A stretch of DNA of 64,000 nucleotides from Mycolicibacterium poriferae. Lineage in GTDB: Bacteria > Actinomycetota > Actinomycetes > Mycobacteriales > Mycobacteriaceae. Under the pieces are notes generated by a model. It saw only the letters and a list, made by a program, of their open reading frames with translations, had not been told where the DNA came from and searched no databases. A program made the position numbers and the translations under genes. Position 1 is the stretch's first letter. Every line of letters begins with the position of its first letter. The DNA is taken from assembly GCF_010728325.1 (NCBI RefSeq), contig NZ_AP022570.1:1674001-1738000 (forward strand). The letters run 5' to 3'. This document shows, in pieces, positions 46,814 through 54,942 of the stretch.

Positions 46814-47503
46814 TCAGGTCGCGCGAAGCTCGGCGACATCGGGATGGGATGCGGCGGCGTGCCGTGAACGCGTAGCGCGGCGGGCGATCCCGCGCAGCAT
46901 CTTCTGTTCCATCACGAAATGCGGGACATCGAACCAAAAGTGCCCGACGGGGCCGCCGCTGCCGCGCGCGATCAGGCGGGTCCGGTCACCGTCGCGACGA
47001 AGCGTGAACGACCAGCAGCCCGAAGCCTTCTGCCCTCGATCCAGCCGTTCGAACTCGGCCGGCGAGACGAGGACGAGGTGGGAGCCGGGGTCGACGGCGG
47101 CGACGATCTGCCGGGCGGCGGGCCCGTAGCGGCGCGCCAGCCACACCGTGTCGCCGACGTTGAGCTGCTGCCATTCCGGATGCACGGTGGCGGCGTTGTG
47201 CATGTCGGCGCCGACCGCGCGTTCGAACACCGAGTAGCTGTAGAAGCCGCCCCTGTCCTCGCCGATCTGAGCCAGCCACGGCCAGACCTGGGCCGGCGGT
47301 GCATCGACGGTGACCGCCCGCGTGGTGCGGGGGGACCGCCGCGACGGAATAGCCTCGACCATGTCGTCACCCGGCAACACCGCAGCGATCTCGTCGTCAC
47401 GCGCGCCCCAGGTGTAGATCCACGGCCGCAGGTGAAAGCGGTACCACGCCGCGATCCCGACGGCGGCCATGATGTCCGCCACGCCTGGCCGGTACCTTCC
47501 CAT
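46814..47503 (-). CDS. SRPBCC-like protein (copy 1)
   Basis: A 229-residue protein with a START/polyketide-cyclase-like (SRPBCC) fold after an N-terminal hydrophobic segment. The core VDAPPAQVWPWLAQIGEDRG GFYSY is nearly shared with the divergent gene at 47609, which has IDAGAESVWPWLVQMGQERG; both continue with HPEWQ and VGD blocks. Function is unknown; the fold binds hydrophobic ligands. The gene diverges from its paralog across two DosR-like boxes, with a -10-like TATCCG on this strand at 47534-47539. A role in hypoxia response is inferred from that. Confidence 0.8.
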   Translation of the reverse strand: MGRYRPGVADIMAAVGIAAWYRFHLRPWIYTWGARDDEIAAVLPGDDMVEAIPSRRSPRTTRAVTVDAPPAQVWPWLAQIGEDRGGFYSYSVFERAVGADMHNAATVHPEWQQLNVGDTVWLARRYGPAARQIVAAVDPGSHLVLVSPAEFERLDRGQKASGCWSFTLRRDGDRTRLIARGSGGPVGHFWFDVPHFVMEQKMLRGIARRATRSRHAAASHPDVAELRAT

Positions 47504-47539
47504 GTGTCGACGGTACGTCTGGAGTCTCGCGTGCGGATA

Positions 47540-47553
47540 GGGACAAAGGTCCT
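47540..47553. promoter_or_regulatory. DosR-like box 1
   Basis: GGGACAAAGGTCCT matches the core of the mycobacterial DosR consensus (GGGAC, four bases, GTCC). It lies about 30 bases before a TATCGT -10 candidate at 47574-47579 on the plus strand, the position expected for activation of the gene at 47609. Confidence 0.7.
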
Positions 47554-47558
47554 GCGCT

Positions 47559-47575
47559 GAGGACTACCGGCCCTA
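47559..47575. promoter_or_regulatory. DosR-like box 2
   Basis: GAGGACTACCGGCCCTA resembles the common degenerate DosR form (GGACC/T, four bases, GGCCCT). Its centre lies about 31 bases from a -10-like element on the minus strand (TATCCG, 47534-47539), fitting activation of the SRPBCC-like gene that starts at 47503. The two boxes are one helical turn times two apart (centres near 47547 and 47567). Confidence 0.6.
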
Positions 47576-47608
47576 TCGTGCGAGCTGAATTCCCGTGAAG
47601 CTCAGGTC

Positions 47609-48385
47609 ATGGCGAACACGATCGTGAAGGCATTCGCAACCGGGGCTCTGTTGTACGCGGCGCGCCGGTACTTCCGCGATTGGGGCACCACCAAAGCCGA
47701 ATCCAGCGGAAAGATGCCGGGCGACGAACTCCTCTCAGCGCCGGTGCTGCAGGCCACCGAGGCCGTGTGGATCGACGCCGGTGCAGAATCTGTCTGGCCG
47801 TGGCTGGTTCAGATGGGTCAGGAGCGCGGCGGGCTCTACAGCTTCGAGAAGCTGGAGAACGCAGTGGGTTTGCGGTACCGCAACGCCGACCGGATTCACC
47901 CGGAATGGCAGCACATCGCAGTCGGTGACGTGGTCCGGCTCGTCCCGAAAGGTTGGCTGGGCTTGCCGGACGGGATCGAGCTCAGGGTCGCGGAGTTGAT
48001 CGACGGTCAGTCGATCGTGTTGCGTGCGCAGCCGGGGCTGCCGTGGGATGGCGTGTGGTCTTTCCACGTCATCCCGCACTGGGATGACCGGTGCCGGTTG
48101 GTGATCCGGTCGCGGCTAGCCCTTCGGCACCCCGCCGAGGTCGCCGTCGCTGAACTGTTCGGCCCGGCCAGGGCCTTCATCACCCGCGGGATCCTGCTGG
48201 GCATCAAACGGCGCGCCGAGGGCCGGGGCCAGCTGGAGACATCGGGTGCGTCGGGGGCAGGTACCGGCGCGGCCCTGCACCACCCGGGTTGGACGGGCGA
48301 ACAGGAGAAAGGGAGATGTCCAGGTGAACAAGATGATTCGCGGGCGCTGACGTGTCGCAACGGTCTGCCACGCACGGCGTCGTGA
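47609..48385 (+). CDS. SRPBCC-like protein (copy 2)
   Basis: A 258-residue protein, paralogous to the gene across the DosR-like boxes. It begins with MANTIVKAFATGALLYAARR, a short hydrophobic stretch, followed by the SRPBCC core (VWIDAGAESVWPWLVQMGQE, HPEWQHIAVGDVVRL, WSFHVIPHWDDRCRLVIRSR). The C-terminal 45 residues are low in conservation and Gly/Thr-rich, and they overlap the start of the next gene by 34 bases, suggesting coupled translation or a non-conserved tail. Likely activated by DosR. Confidence 0.8.
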   Translation: MANTIVKAFATGALLYAARRYFRDWGTTKAESSGKMPGDELLSAPVLQATEAVWIDAGAESVWPWLVQMGQERGGLYSFEKLENAVGLRYRNADRIHPEWQHIAVGDVVRLVPKGWLGLPDGIELRVAELIDGQSIVLRAQPGLPWDGVWSFHVIPHWDDRCRLVIRSRLALRHPAEVAVAELFGPARAFITRGILLGIKRRAEGRGQLETSGASGAGTGAALHHPGWTGEQEKGRCPGEQDDSRALTCRNGLPRTAS

Positions 48386-49242
48386 TCGGCACGGACGGAT
48401 CGTCCAATGCGCTCGTGACCGCGCGATGGGCCGCCCGGGCCGCCGCGTTCCGAAACGCCGACGTGACCGTCGCACACGTCGTCGCGGACGACACCGTTGG
48501 CGCGACCTGGCCGTGGCCGACCGGCCGGGTACCCGAAGAGGTTCGCGAACTCGCCGAACGCGACACCGGTGGCGTGCTCGCGCGTTCGGTCGCGACGGTC
48601 GCGGAGAGCGGGGAGCGGTTGCGGGAGGTCCGTTCCGTGCTCTGCCACGGCAGACCCGTGGCGGCGCTGGCGGAGCTGTCCAGGTCGGCCCAGTTGGTCG
48701 CGGTGGGCGGTCACGGGGGTACGGGCCGGCATCGGCGCGGTCTGGGCCCGGTGAGCCGGGGCGTCATCCAGCATGCGCACTGCCCGGTCGCCGTCATCCG
48801 GGAGGAACCCGGCCACACCTCGCCACCCCACCGTCCCGTGTTGGTCGGTATCGACGGGTCCCGCGCCTCGAAGCTCGCCGCAATCATCGCGTTCGACGAA
48901 GCGGCGTGGCGCGGGGTGGATCTGCTGGCGATGCATGTCTGTCACGACTCCGAGGCGCCACCGGCCGGCGGGAAGCGTGACCCGTTGCTAGTCAAGGCTG
49001 CCGAGGCCATCCTGACGAGGTCGCTGTCGGCGTTGCGGACACAACATCCCGCCGTCCGGGTTCACCACCTGGTGCGGTTCTGGAATCCGGTACGCCAGCT
49101 CCTGAGGCAAGGCGAGCGGGCGCAGCTCATCGTGCTCGGGAGCCACGGTCGTGGCAGCGTCAGCGGTGCCCTGCTCGGATCGGTCAGTGCAGCGGTCGCC
49201 GAGGGTGCCCGGGCTCCGGTGATCGTGGCGCGTCACCGCTGA
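48352..49242 (+). CDS. universal stress protein, two domains
   Basis: A 296-residue tandem UspA protein (Rv2005c/Rv2623 type). HGVVIGTDGSSNALVTARWA opens domain 1; domain 2 opens VLVGIDGSRASKLAAIIAFD and closes with IVLGSHGRGSVSGALLGSVS, an intact ATP loop. In domain 1 the loop is VGGHGGTGRHRRGLGPVSRG, somewhat degenerate. The GTG start lies inside the preceding gene, so both come from the same DosR-like promoter. Confidence 0.9.
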   Translation: MSQRSATHGVVIGTDGSSNALVTARWAARAAAFRNADVTVAHVVADDTVGATWPWPTGRVPEEVRELAERDTGGVLARSVATVAESGERLREVRSVLCHGRPVAALAELSRSAQLVAVGGHGGTGRHRRGLGPVSRGVIQHAHCPVAVIREEPGHTSPPHRPVLVGIDGSRASKLAAIIAFDEAAWRGVDLLAMHVCHDSEAPPAGGKRDPLLVKAAEAILTRSLSALRTQHPAVRVHHLVRFWNPVRQLLRQGERAQLIVLGSHGRGSVSGALLGSVSAAVAEGARAPVIVARHR

Positions 49243-49290
49243 GCTCGCCGGATCCCGATGCGCCTCTCCTCGACTACGTAGGTGGCTCGT

Positions 49291-49722
49291 TCACCGATCT
49301 TGCTCTCTCGCGACGATGTCGGACGCCAGAGCAAATTTGGCGAAGTGGTCGATCCCGAACCGCTGGAAAACGCGTCGTCGGCCGGACGGGAGCAGTCCAG
49401 CTGCCGTCGAGGCGTCGACGATCGTCGGACCCGCCACCTCTTACGTGTCACCTTTGGACGTGATGGTTGCGCGGCCGGCAGCCTGGGTGTTGCGAAGCCA
49501 GTCCACGGCGGTTCCGTAGGGGAGGGGTACGAGGAACCCGCCCGCTACCTTGTCCGCCACGACGGGGGTGGCGTACCTCCGACCGGAGCAACGCCCCTCG
49601 TGCTCGATGAGCGATGCGTACCAGTGTTTGCGCCCGGCGGCTCGCAACATCACCGGGTTGAGTACGTGTCTGTTGAACGTCCGCACCGCGTCGCGTATCG
49701 GGCTCATCGTGTCGCTAGACAT
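49291..49722 (-). pseudogene. Ddn-family F420-dependent nitroreductase, broken by one stop codon
   Basis: The minus strand reads as a complete deazaflavin-dependent nitroreductase (Ddn family, about 143 codons). The N-terminal part is MSSDTMSPIRDAVRTFNRHV to VDWLRNTQAAGRATITSKGDT. A single TAA (49438-49440 region) follows, and the same frame continues EVAGPTIVDASTAAGLLPSG, RRRVFQRFGIDHFAKFALAS to a natural stop. In relatives, GDT or GRT is followed by Tyr, so TAC/TAT to TAA is enough to explain the break. No frameshift is present, which suggests a recent mutation. Ddn proteins reduce quinones and nitro compounds with F420H2 and belong to the DosR regulon in M. tuberculosis; a degenerate half-box (AGGGCCG) lies upstream at 49757-49763. 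Confidence 0.88.
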
Positions 49723-49881
49723 GCCCACATGGTCGCCGGGCCCGAGACTGCGCGACAGGGCCGAGCGGACTGTCCACAAAGGACTAACGGCACCCGAACG
49801 CCGGGATGTGACTTTCGTCTCTATTGTCGGCCGCCCGGCTGGAAAACGATGAGTTCGATTCGTCTGTCGACAGGAGTGACG

Positions 49882-50133
49882 ATGACATCGACCGACCGCA
49901 CCACCGGCGCCCGCAGTGAGCTCGACGATGTGGCCTGGGAGTTCCTCCGTTCGGAGTTCGCCGGCGAGCTCTACCTGGACTGGCCCATCGACCGCCGACT
50001 CGACGCGTTCCTGCGCCACCGCGGATATGACCAGCTCCACGACGACGGAACCGCCTACGAGGCCCTGTTGGACAGGGTCATGGCCAACATCGGCGCGGCC
50101 CTGCAGACCGGCGTTGTGCCGCAGCAGAATTAG
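49882..50133 (+). CDS. small hypothetical protein
   Basis: An 83-residue acidic protein, MTSTDRTTGARSELDDVAWE to ALQTGVVPQQN. AGGAG at 49872-49876 with a five-base spacing supports ATG 49882; an upstream in-frame ATG at 49849 lacks such a site. A helical central region (FLRSEFAGELYLDWPIDRRL, DAFLRHRGYDQLHDDGTAYE) shows no known domain to me. It is followed closely by a 42-residue frame and the ANTAR gene, forming a small operon beside the Usp/Ddn genes. Confidence 0.7.
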   Translation: MTSTDRTTGARSELDDVAWEFLRSEFAGELYLDWPIDRRLDAFLRHRGYDQLHDDGTAYEALLDRVMANIGAALQTGVVPQQN

Positions 50134-50142
50134 GGAAGCTGC

Positions 50143-50271
50143 ATGAGTGTGATCCACAGACGCGCCGATGACTGGCGCGTGGACATTCCAGAAGCCGACT
50201 ACCGAAAATTGCGCACACTGGACGAAGTGATCGGCTACCTCACCGACCGCTCGGCGATGGGGTCAGCGTGA
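50143..50271 (+). CDS. 42-residue hypothetical protein
   Basis: The frame reads MSVIHRRADDWRVDIPEADY, RKLRTLDEVIGYLTDRSAMG, SA. It starts nine bases after the previous stop with GGGAAGC just upstream and overlaps the ANTAR gene by four bases (GTGA). Codon bias matches its neighbours. The C-terminal half looks like an amphipathic helix; no family is recognised. Coupling to both neighbours suggests it is translated. Confidence 0.55.
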   Translation: MSVIHRRADDWRVDIPEADYRKLRTLDEVIGYLTDRSAMGSA

Positions 50272-50573
50272 GAAGCGTCGTAATGCATGCCCAGGCGACG
50301 CGCACAGAGCTCGACACCGCCGTCGGAGTACTGATGGGACGTCGACATTGTTCGGCCGCAACGGCATTCGCGGAGATCGCGGAGGCCGCCCGCCAGACCG
50401 GCATCGGTGCGACGGCGTTGAGCCGCGCTCTGATCTCGTTGGCCAGTGGAGTTTCCGGTCGTTTCGACCATCGTGACGAAGTCGAGTCGCGCTGGGGTGA
50501 GGTGCTCGGCCTGGCGAAACGGGCCGGCGGCCCCGACCCCAGCAGCGACGTCAGTTCTGCAGCGAGTCGATAG
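50268..50573 (+). CDS. small ANTAR-domain protein
   Basis: A 101-residue protein built around an ANTAR domain: RTELDTAVGVLMGRRHCSAA, TAFAEIAEAARQTGIGATAL, SRALISLASG. ANTAR domains bind paired-hexaloop RNA and prevent transcription termination. Most are attached to a GAF, PAS or receiver domain; this one stands almost alone, with only a short Ser/Asp-rich tail. Its start overlaps the 42-residue gene, and its 3' end overlaps the convergent DUF302 gene by 23 bases. Confidence 0.8.
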   Translation: MRSVVMHAQATRTELDTAVGVLMGRRHCSAATAFAEIAEAARQTGIGATALSRALISLASGVSGRFDHRDEVESRWGEVLGLAKRAGGPDPSSDVSSAASR

Positions 50574-50949
50574 CCGCGCGCAGCTTGGCCGCGACCTCGT
50601 CGGCGACGGGCTTCAACTGCTCCTCGCCGGTGACGTCGACAAGGACCTGAGGGTCCATCGCCTCGACGAGCACCGCCGCCTCGTTGGCCGGGTCGGCGCG
50701 CACAACGACGTTGCAGGGCAACAGGAGACCGATCTGCCGGTTGACGTCGACGGCGCGGTGCGCCAACGGCGGGTTGCAGGCGCCGAGGATCAGATACTGC
50801 TCCATGTCTTCGCCGAGCTTGGCTTTGAGGGTGGCCTGCATGTCGATTTCGGTCAGTACCCCGAAACCTTGTCCCGCAAGCGCTTCGCGGGTGCGGGTCA
50901 CGGCGTCGTCGAAGGAGGTGTGCAGCACGGTGGACAATGCGAATCCCAT
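50551..50949 (-). CDS. DUF302 protein
   Basis: A 132-residue DUF302 protein (FALSTVLHTSFDDAVTRTRE, ALAGQGFGVLTEIDMQATLK, NPPLAHRAVDVNRQIGLLLP CNVVV). The fold is often found with sulfur or heavy-metal handling genes, function not proven. The single conserved Cys/Asn pair CNPP and PCNVVV is typical. It is the last of four leftward genes of the persulfide locus. Confidence 0.88.
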   Translation of the reverse strand: MGFALSTVLHTSFDDAVTRTREALAGQGFGVLTEIDMQATLKAKLGEDMEQYLILGACNPPLAHRAVDVNRQIGLLLPCNVVVRADPANEAAVLVEAMDPQVLVDVTGEEQLKPVADEVAAKLRAAIDSLQN

Positions 50950-50992
50950 GGGATCTCCTTTTCGGGGAAGTAGGTTTCGTGGGCCTGTGGTG

Positions 50993-51280
<288 letters not shown>

Positions 51281-51295
51281 TCACTACGCCCCATG

Positions 51296-51311
51296 GTACG
51301 CCCGGGGGTAT
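51296..51311. promoter_or_regulatory. imperfect CstR-type operator before the repressor gene
   Basis: GTACGCCCGGGGGTAT is an imperfect version of the ATACCC/GGGTAT palindromes found at 52.8 kb and 59.0 kb. It lies 34 bases upstream of the repressor start, in the gap from the TauE gene, and could permit autoregulation. Confidence 0.4.
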
Positions 51312-51325
51312 CCCCCCTGGGCCTC

Positions 51326-52210
51326 TCACGTCGCTGCGGCGGTGGTGCCCCGCCGCCCGGCCAACCGTGCCAGCGGACACTTCGTGTACCGGGCGCAGAA
51401 GAGGGAGGTTGCGGCGGCTATCCCGACTACCGCTGCGGTGGCGGCGCCGACGGCCGGCCCCACCTCCTGCCACAGGATCACCGAGGACATCGCCAGCACG
51501 AACCAGCCGAACGCCTTGCGCAGCGAGTCGGGGTCGATCACCGCGGTCAGGCGGGCGCCGATGAGCGCGCCGACCAGAGCTGCCGCGGTGACGGCGCCGG
51601 CCAGCACCCAGTCGATCTGCACGCTGGACAGGTATCCGGCCAGACCGGCGAACGACTTCATCGCGATCACGACCAGCGACGTCCCGACCGCAATCGGCAT
51701 GGGCAGCCCGCCGAGCAGGGCCAGCGCCGGCACGACGAGGAAGCCACCGCCCGCACCGACCAGGCCCGTGACCAGGCCGACGACCAGGCCCTCCGCCACG
51801 ACCTTGCCGACGGGCAACGACGACGGCGCCGCACCGGGATCGACGTCCTTTCGGCCCCGCAGCATGGCCACGGCAGTGGCGATCATGATCGCCGCGAAAC
51901 CGATCAGCAGTACCGATCCCGGGATGAAGCGGGCCAGCAGGCCGCCACCGTAGGCGCCCGCCATGCCCGCGACGCCGAAGAACAGGCCCGTGCGCCACTG
52001 CACCCGACCGGCCCGGGCGTGCGAGATCGCGCCGACGGCGCTGGTCGCGCCGACCACCAGCAGTGAGGTGGCGATGGCCTGCTTGGCGTCCATGCCGGCC
52101 ACATAGGCCAGCAGCGGCACGGTCAGGATCGACCCGCCGCCTCCGAGCAGACCGAGCGAGACACCGACCAGGACGGCCAGGCCCACCGTCAGCGCGATCA
52201 TGGCGGTCAT
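51326..52210 (-). CDS. TauE/SafE-family sulfite/sulfur-anion exporter
   Basis: A 294-residue membrane protein with about eight hydrophobic segments. The family repeat is visible twice: GVSLGLLGGGGSILTVPLLA at the N-terminus and GLVTGLVGAGGGFLVVPALA in the middle. These proteins move sulfite, thiosulfate or related anions. Its ATG overlaps the rhodanese stop (ATGA), so they are coupled. In the CstR context it would export sulfite/thiosulfate formed from persulfides. Confidence 0.9.
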   Translation of the reverse strand: MTAMIALTVGLAVLVGVSLGLLGGGGSILTVPLLAYVAGMDAKQAIATSLLVVGATSAVGAISHARAGRVQWRTGLFFGVAGMAGAYGGGLLARFIPGSVLLIGFAAIMIATAVAMLRGRKDVDPGAAPSSLPVGKVVAEGLVVGLVTGLVGAGGGFLVVPALALLGGLPMPIAVGTSLVVIAMKSFAGLAGYLSSVQIDWVLAGAVTAAALVGALIGARLTAVIDPDSLRKAFGWFVLAMSSVILWQEVGPAVGAATAAVVGIAAATSLFCARYTKCPLARLAGRRGTTAAAT

Positions 52211-52785
52211 TTCGCATCCACCAACTGGGCAACCACCGTGCGCAGATCACAGCTCGCGCCGCGGTTGTAGGGCAGCTTGGCCAGCAGCATGCCCATCGCG
52301 CACGTGTTGGTCACGGCGGCGAAGGTCAGGCCGGCCCCGATGGCGAAGGCCACCCATTTCAGCCCGGGCACCAGGATGCTGGCGAGGATGCTGACGGCGA
52401 CGATGAGCCCGGCCACCAGGCGCACCTGACGTTCCAGGTCCCAGCGCTGGCCGCGCTGGTTCACCACGAATCCCTTGGTCTGCCAGGCGGTGATCCCGCC
52501 GTCGAGGATGTGCACATTCGGCAGCCCCGCCTTGCGCAGGGTCTCCTCGGCTTGTGCGGCGCGCTGCCCGGAGCGGCACACCAGCACGACGTCCTCGTCG
52601 ACGTGGGCGAGGATCTCGTCGCGGTGTTCGCGCAGCAGGTCCAGCGGCACGTTGTAGGAGCCGGGCATGTGGACGGTCTCGAACTCACCGGGAGTGCGGA
52701 CGTCGAGCACGCGCGGGGGAGCCCCGGAGGCCAGTCGCCGGTTCAGTTCGGCCGAATCGATCATGGCGGGCATCGGTGCGGTCAT
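52207..52785 (-). CDS. rhodanese with C-terminal DUF2892 membrane domain
   Basis: A 192-residue YgaP-like protein. The rhodanese domain (about 10-110) has the active-site loop VLVCRSGQRAAQA with Cys70. A DUF2892 membrane domain follows, with two hydrophobic segments (LVAGLIVAVSILASIL and WVAFAIGAGLTFAAVT). It transfers sulfane sulfur at the membrane. It is the first gene of the leftward operon and begins 20 bases from the first operator at 52805. Confidence 0.9.
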   Translation of the reverse strand: MTAPMPAMIDSAELNRRLASGAPPRVLDVRTPGEFETVHMPGSYNVPLDLLREHRDEILAHVDEDVVLVCRSGQRAAQAEETLRKAGLPNVHILDGGITAWQTKGFVVNQRGQRWDLERQVRLVAGLIVAVSILASILVPGLKWVAFAIGAGLTFAAVTNTCAMGMLLAKLPYNRGASCDLRTVVAQLVDAK

Positions 52786-52804
52786 CGGTGAATCCTTTCC
52801 TCAG

Positions 52805-52820
52805 ATACCCATAGGGGTAT
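52805..52820. promoter_or_regulatory. CstR-type operator 1
   Basis: ATACCCATAGGGGTAT is a 16-bp near-palindrome of the CsoR/CstR operator type (ATACCC, four bases, GGGTAT). It lies just upstream of the rhodanese gene, the first of three copies in the 174-base divergent region. Confidence 0.8.
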
Positions 52821-52839
52821 AAACTGATACCATTCATAC

Positions 52840-52855
52840 ATACCCCAGGGGGTAT
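52840..52855. promoter_or_regulatory. CstR-type operator 2
   Basis: ATACCCCAGGGGGTAT, 16 bp, starts 35 bases from the start of operator 1. It is the middle of the three copies and could serve both promoters. Confidence 0.8.
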
Positions 52856-52894
52856 AGTCAAGTGGGAATAGCGGACCCGGTACGAGTGCTCATA

Positions 52895-52910
52895 ATACCC
52901 GTAGGGGTAT
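52895..52910. promoter_or_regulatory. CstR-type operator 3
   Basis: ATACCCGTAGGGGTAT, 16 bp, lies 49 bases upstream of the rightward persulfide dioxygenase gene. Together the three sites could silence both directions until persulfide modifies the repressor. Confidence 0.8.
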
Positions 52911-52959
52911 ACAGACGAGCAACGGTCTCGCCGCCCGTGACGTCAGGAAGGGAAACCCG

Positions 52960-54339
52960 ATGATTCTCGAGCAGTACTACATCGAATGCCTGTCACACGC
53001 GTCGTATCTGATCGGTGACGAGTCCAGCGGTCGCGCGGTCGTCGTCGACCCGCGTCGGGACATCACCGACTATCTCGCCGATGCGCAGAGGTACGGGCTG
53101 ACCATCGAAGGGGTCATCAACACCCACTTCCACGCCGACTTCGTCTCCGGGCATCTCGAGCTCGTCGAGGCGACCGGAGCCTGGATCGGCTTCGGTGAGG
53201 CCGCCGAGACCGACTATCCGATCCGCCGGCTGGCCGACGGGGAGCATCTGTCGCTCGGCCAGGTCGATCTGGAGATCCTGTCCACCCCGGGCCACACCTG
53301 GGAGTCGATCAGCGTGCTCGTGCGTGAGCGCCCCGACGCCGTGCCCACTGCGGTACTGACCGGCGACTCGTTGTTCATCGGCGACGTCGGACGTCCCGAC
53401 CTGGTCAACATCGGCGACAGCTCCACCAGCGATCTGGCCAGGGCGATGTATCACACCCTCCACGACAAGCTGCTGAGGCTGCCCGACAGCGTCACGGTGA
53501 TGCCCGCACACGGGGCCGGATCGTCCTGCGGCAAGAATCTGTCCACCGAGCTGACCTCGACCATCGGCGAACAGCGCCGCACCAATCCGTCGGTGCAGCC
53601 GATGCCCGAGCAGGACTTCGTCGAACTGGTCACCCACGGTCAGCCCGCCGCGCCGGCGTACTTCTCGGTCGACGCCGCGATGAACAAGCGCGTCCACCCG
53701 CTTCTGGTCCAGGACCGCAACATCCCGGTGCTGACGGCGACGCAGATCCGCCAGGCGCTGTCCGACGGGGTGCGCGTCGTCGATGCGCGCAGCGTCGAGG
53801 ACTTCGCCGCGGGCCACCTGAAGGGTTCGGTCAACGTCGGCTTCGACGGCCGCTTCGCCGAGACCGGGGGCATGGTGGCCGGGATCGGCGACAGGATCGC
53901 GCTGATCGCCTACCCCGGGGAGGAGCAGGAAGCCGCACTACGGCTGGCCCGGGTGGGGTCGGACAACGTCATCGGCTACTTCGCGGTGGGTCGCGACGGT
54001 GGATTCCCCGCCGAGCTGGCCGATCTGGTCCGCACCGCACCGCGGGTCACGGTGGGCGAACTGGACCGCATGCTCGCCGACGATGCCGTCACCCTCGTGG
54101 ACATCCGCAACCCGGGCGAAGTCGAGGCAGGCAGCATCCCGGGAGCTGCCCCGATGCCGTTGGCCAACCTGCGGATGCGGCTGGCCGACATCCCGAAAGA
54201 GCGCCCGATCGTCGTGCACTGCGCCGGCGGGTGGCGCTCCAGCGTCGCGGCCTCGTTGCTGCGCGCCGAAGGTTTCGACAACGTCTCGGACCTCGAGGGC
54301 GGCTATCACGCCTGGGCCGACGCGCACGTGAGTGCCTGA
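52960..54339 (+). CDS. CstB-like persulfide dioxygenase-rhodanese fusion
   Basis: A 459-residue protein with the three-part order of S. aureus CstB. First is a metallo-beta-lactamase-fold dioxygenase (about 1-215; THFHADFVSGH with His56, His58 and Asp60, His112 in TPGHTWES, Asp136 in LTGDSLFIGD and His184), then a rhodanese-like domain without the catalytic Cys (GDRIALIAYPGEEQEA, about 310-325), then an active rhodanese with Cys421 in VVHCAGGWRSSVA. It oxidises persulfide to sulfite and can make thiosulfate. It is first in the rightward operon under the ATACCC-type operators. Confidence 0.92.
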   Translation: MILEQYYIECLSHASYLIGDESSGRAVVVDPRRDITDYLADAQRYGLTIEGVINTHFHADFVSGHLELVEATGAWIGFGEAAETDYPIRRLADGEHLSLGQVDLEILSTPGHTWESISVLVRERPDAVPTAVLTGDSLFIGDVGRPDLVNIGDSSTSDLARAMYHTLHDKLLRLPDSVTVMPAHGAGSSCGKNLSTELTSTIGEQRRTNPSVQPMPEQDFVELVTHGQPAAPAYFSVDAAMNKRVHPLLVQDRNIPVLTATQIRQALSDGVRVVDARSVEDFAAGHLKGSVNVGFDGRFAETGGMVAGIGDRIALIAYPGEEQEAALRLARVGSDNVIGYFAVGRDGGFPAELADLVRTAPRVTVGELDRMLADDAVTLVDIRNPGEVEAGSIPGAAPMPLANLRMRLADIPKERPIVVHCAGGWRSSVAASLLRAEGFDNVSDLEGGYHAWADAHVSA

Positions 54340-54372
54340 CCGAAAATGCCGACACGAGAACAGGATCAACCG

Positions 54373-54750
54373 ATGAACACCCGCAACCTCACCCTCGCCG
54401 ACTTCGAAGCCACCATCACGGAAAGCCCTGTCGTCCTCGTGGACTTCTGGGCCTCGTGGTGTGGTCCGTGCCGCGCCTTCGCTCCCGTCTTCGAGCGATC
54501 CGCCGCGGCCCACCCCGATGTCGTGCACGCCAAGGTGGACACCCAGGCCGAACAGCAACTCTCGGCACTGCTCGGCATCCAGTCGATTCCGACCGTGATG
54601 GCGTTCCGCGAGGGAGTCCTGGTCTACAGCCAGGCCGGTGCGATGCCGCCCGCTGCGTTGGAGGACCTGATCGGACAGGTCCAGGGACTGGACATGGCCC
54701 AGGTGCGCGCCACGATCGCCGAGCGCCAAGCCGCAGCCGCGCAGGCCTGA
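54373..54750 (+). CDS. thioredoxin
   Basis: A 125-residue thioredoxin. The active site WCGPC (Cys30 and Cys33) sits in VLVDFWASWCGPCRAF, and IPTVMAFREG contains the cis-Pro. A C-terminal extension (GLDMAQVRATIAERQAAA) forms an extra helix. ATG 54373 is preferred over ATG 54346, because ACAGGATC near 54360 is correctly placed and the extra nine residues are not conserved in type. In the locus it would remove persulfide from protein thiols. Confidence 0.9.
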   Translation: MNTRNLTLADFEATITESPVVLVDFWASWCGPCRAFAPVFERSAAAHPDVVHAKVDTQAEQQLSALLGIQSIPTVMAFREGVLVYSQAGAMPPAALEDLIGQVQGLDMAQVRATIAERQAAAAQA

Positions 54751-54777
54751 CCCGCTCGATCACCGAGGAGGTTTCCC

Positions 54778-54942
54778 ATGTGTTATCCGGCCACGTGTCC
54801 CGTCTGCGGTAAGACGGGCTGGCAGGGATGCGGTCAGCATGTCGACGAGGTCATGCGCTCTGTGCCGCCCTTGCAGCGCTGTACCTGTCCGTCCCACGGC
54901 GCTGATCCGAATCCCCCGCGAAGACGGGACCTACGGCCCTGA
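54778..54942 (+). CDS. 54-residue cysteine-rich protein
   Basis: The frame reads MCYPATCPVCGKTGWQGCGQ, HVDEVMRSVPPLQRCTCPSH, GADPNPPRRRDLRP. Eight-ish Cys/His residues (CPVC, CGQH, CTC, H40) suggest a zinc-ribbon or another metal site. GAGGAGG lies nine bases before the ATG. I have the impression of similar MCYP-type small proteins in other actinobacteria, but function is unknown. It is 27 bases after the thioredoxin stop, so it is the third gene of the persulfide operon; a DosR-like box begins inside its last codons. Confidence 0.75.
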   Translation: MCYPATCPVCGKTGWQGCGQHVDEVMRSVPPLQRCTCPSHGADPNPPRRRDLRP

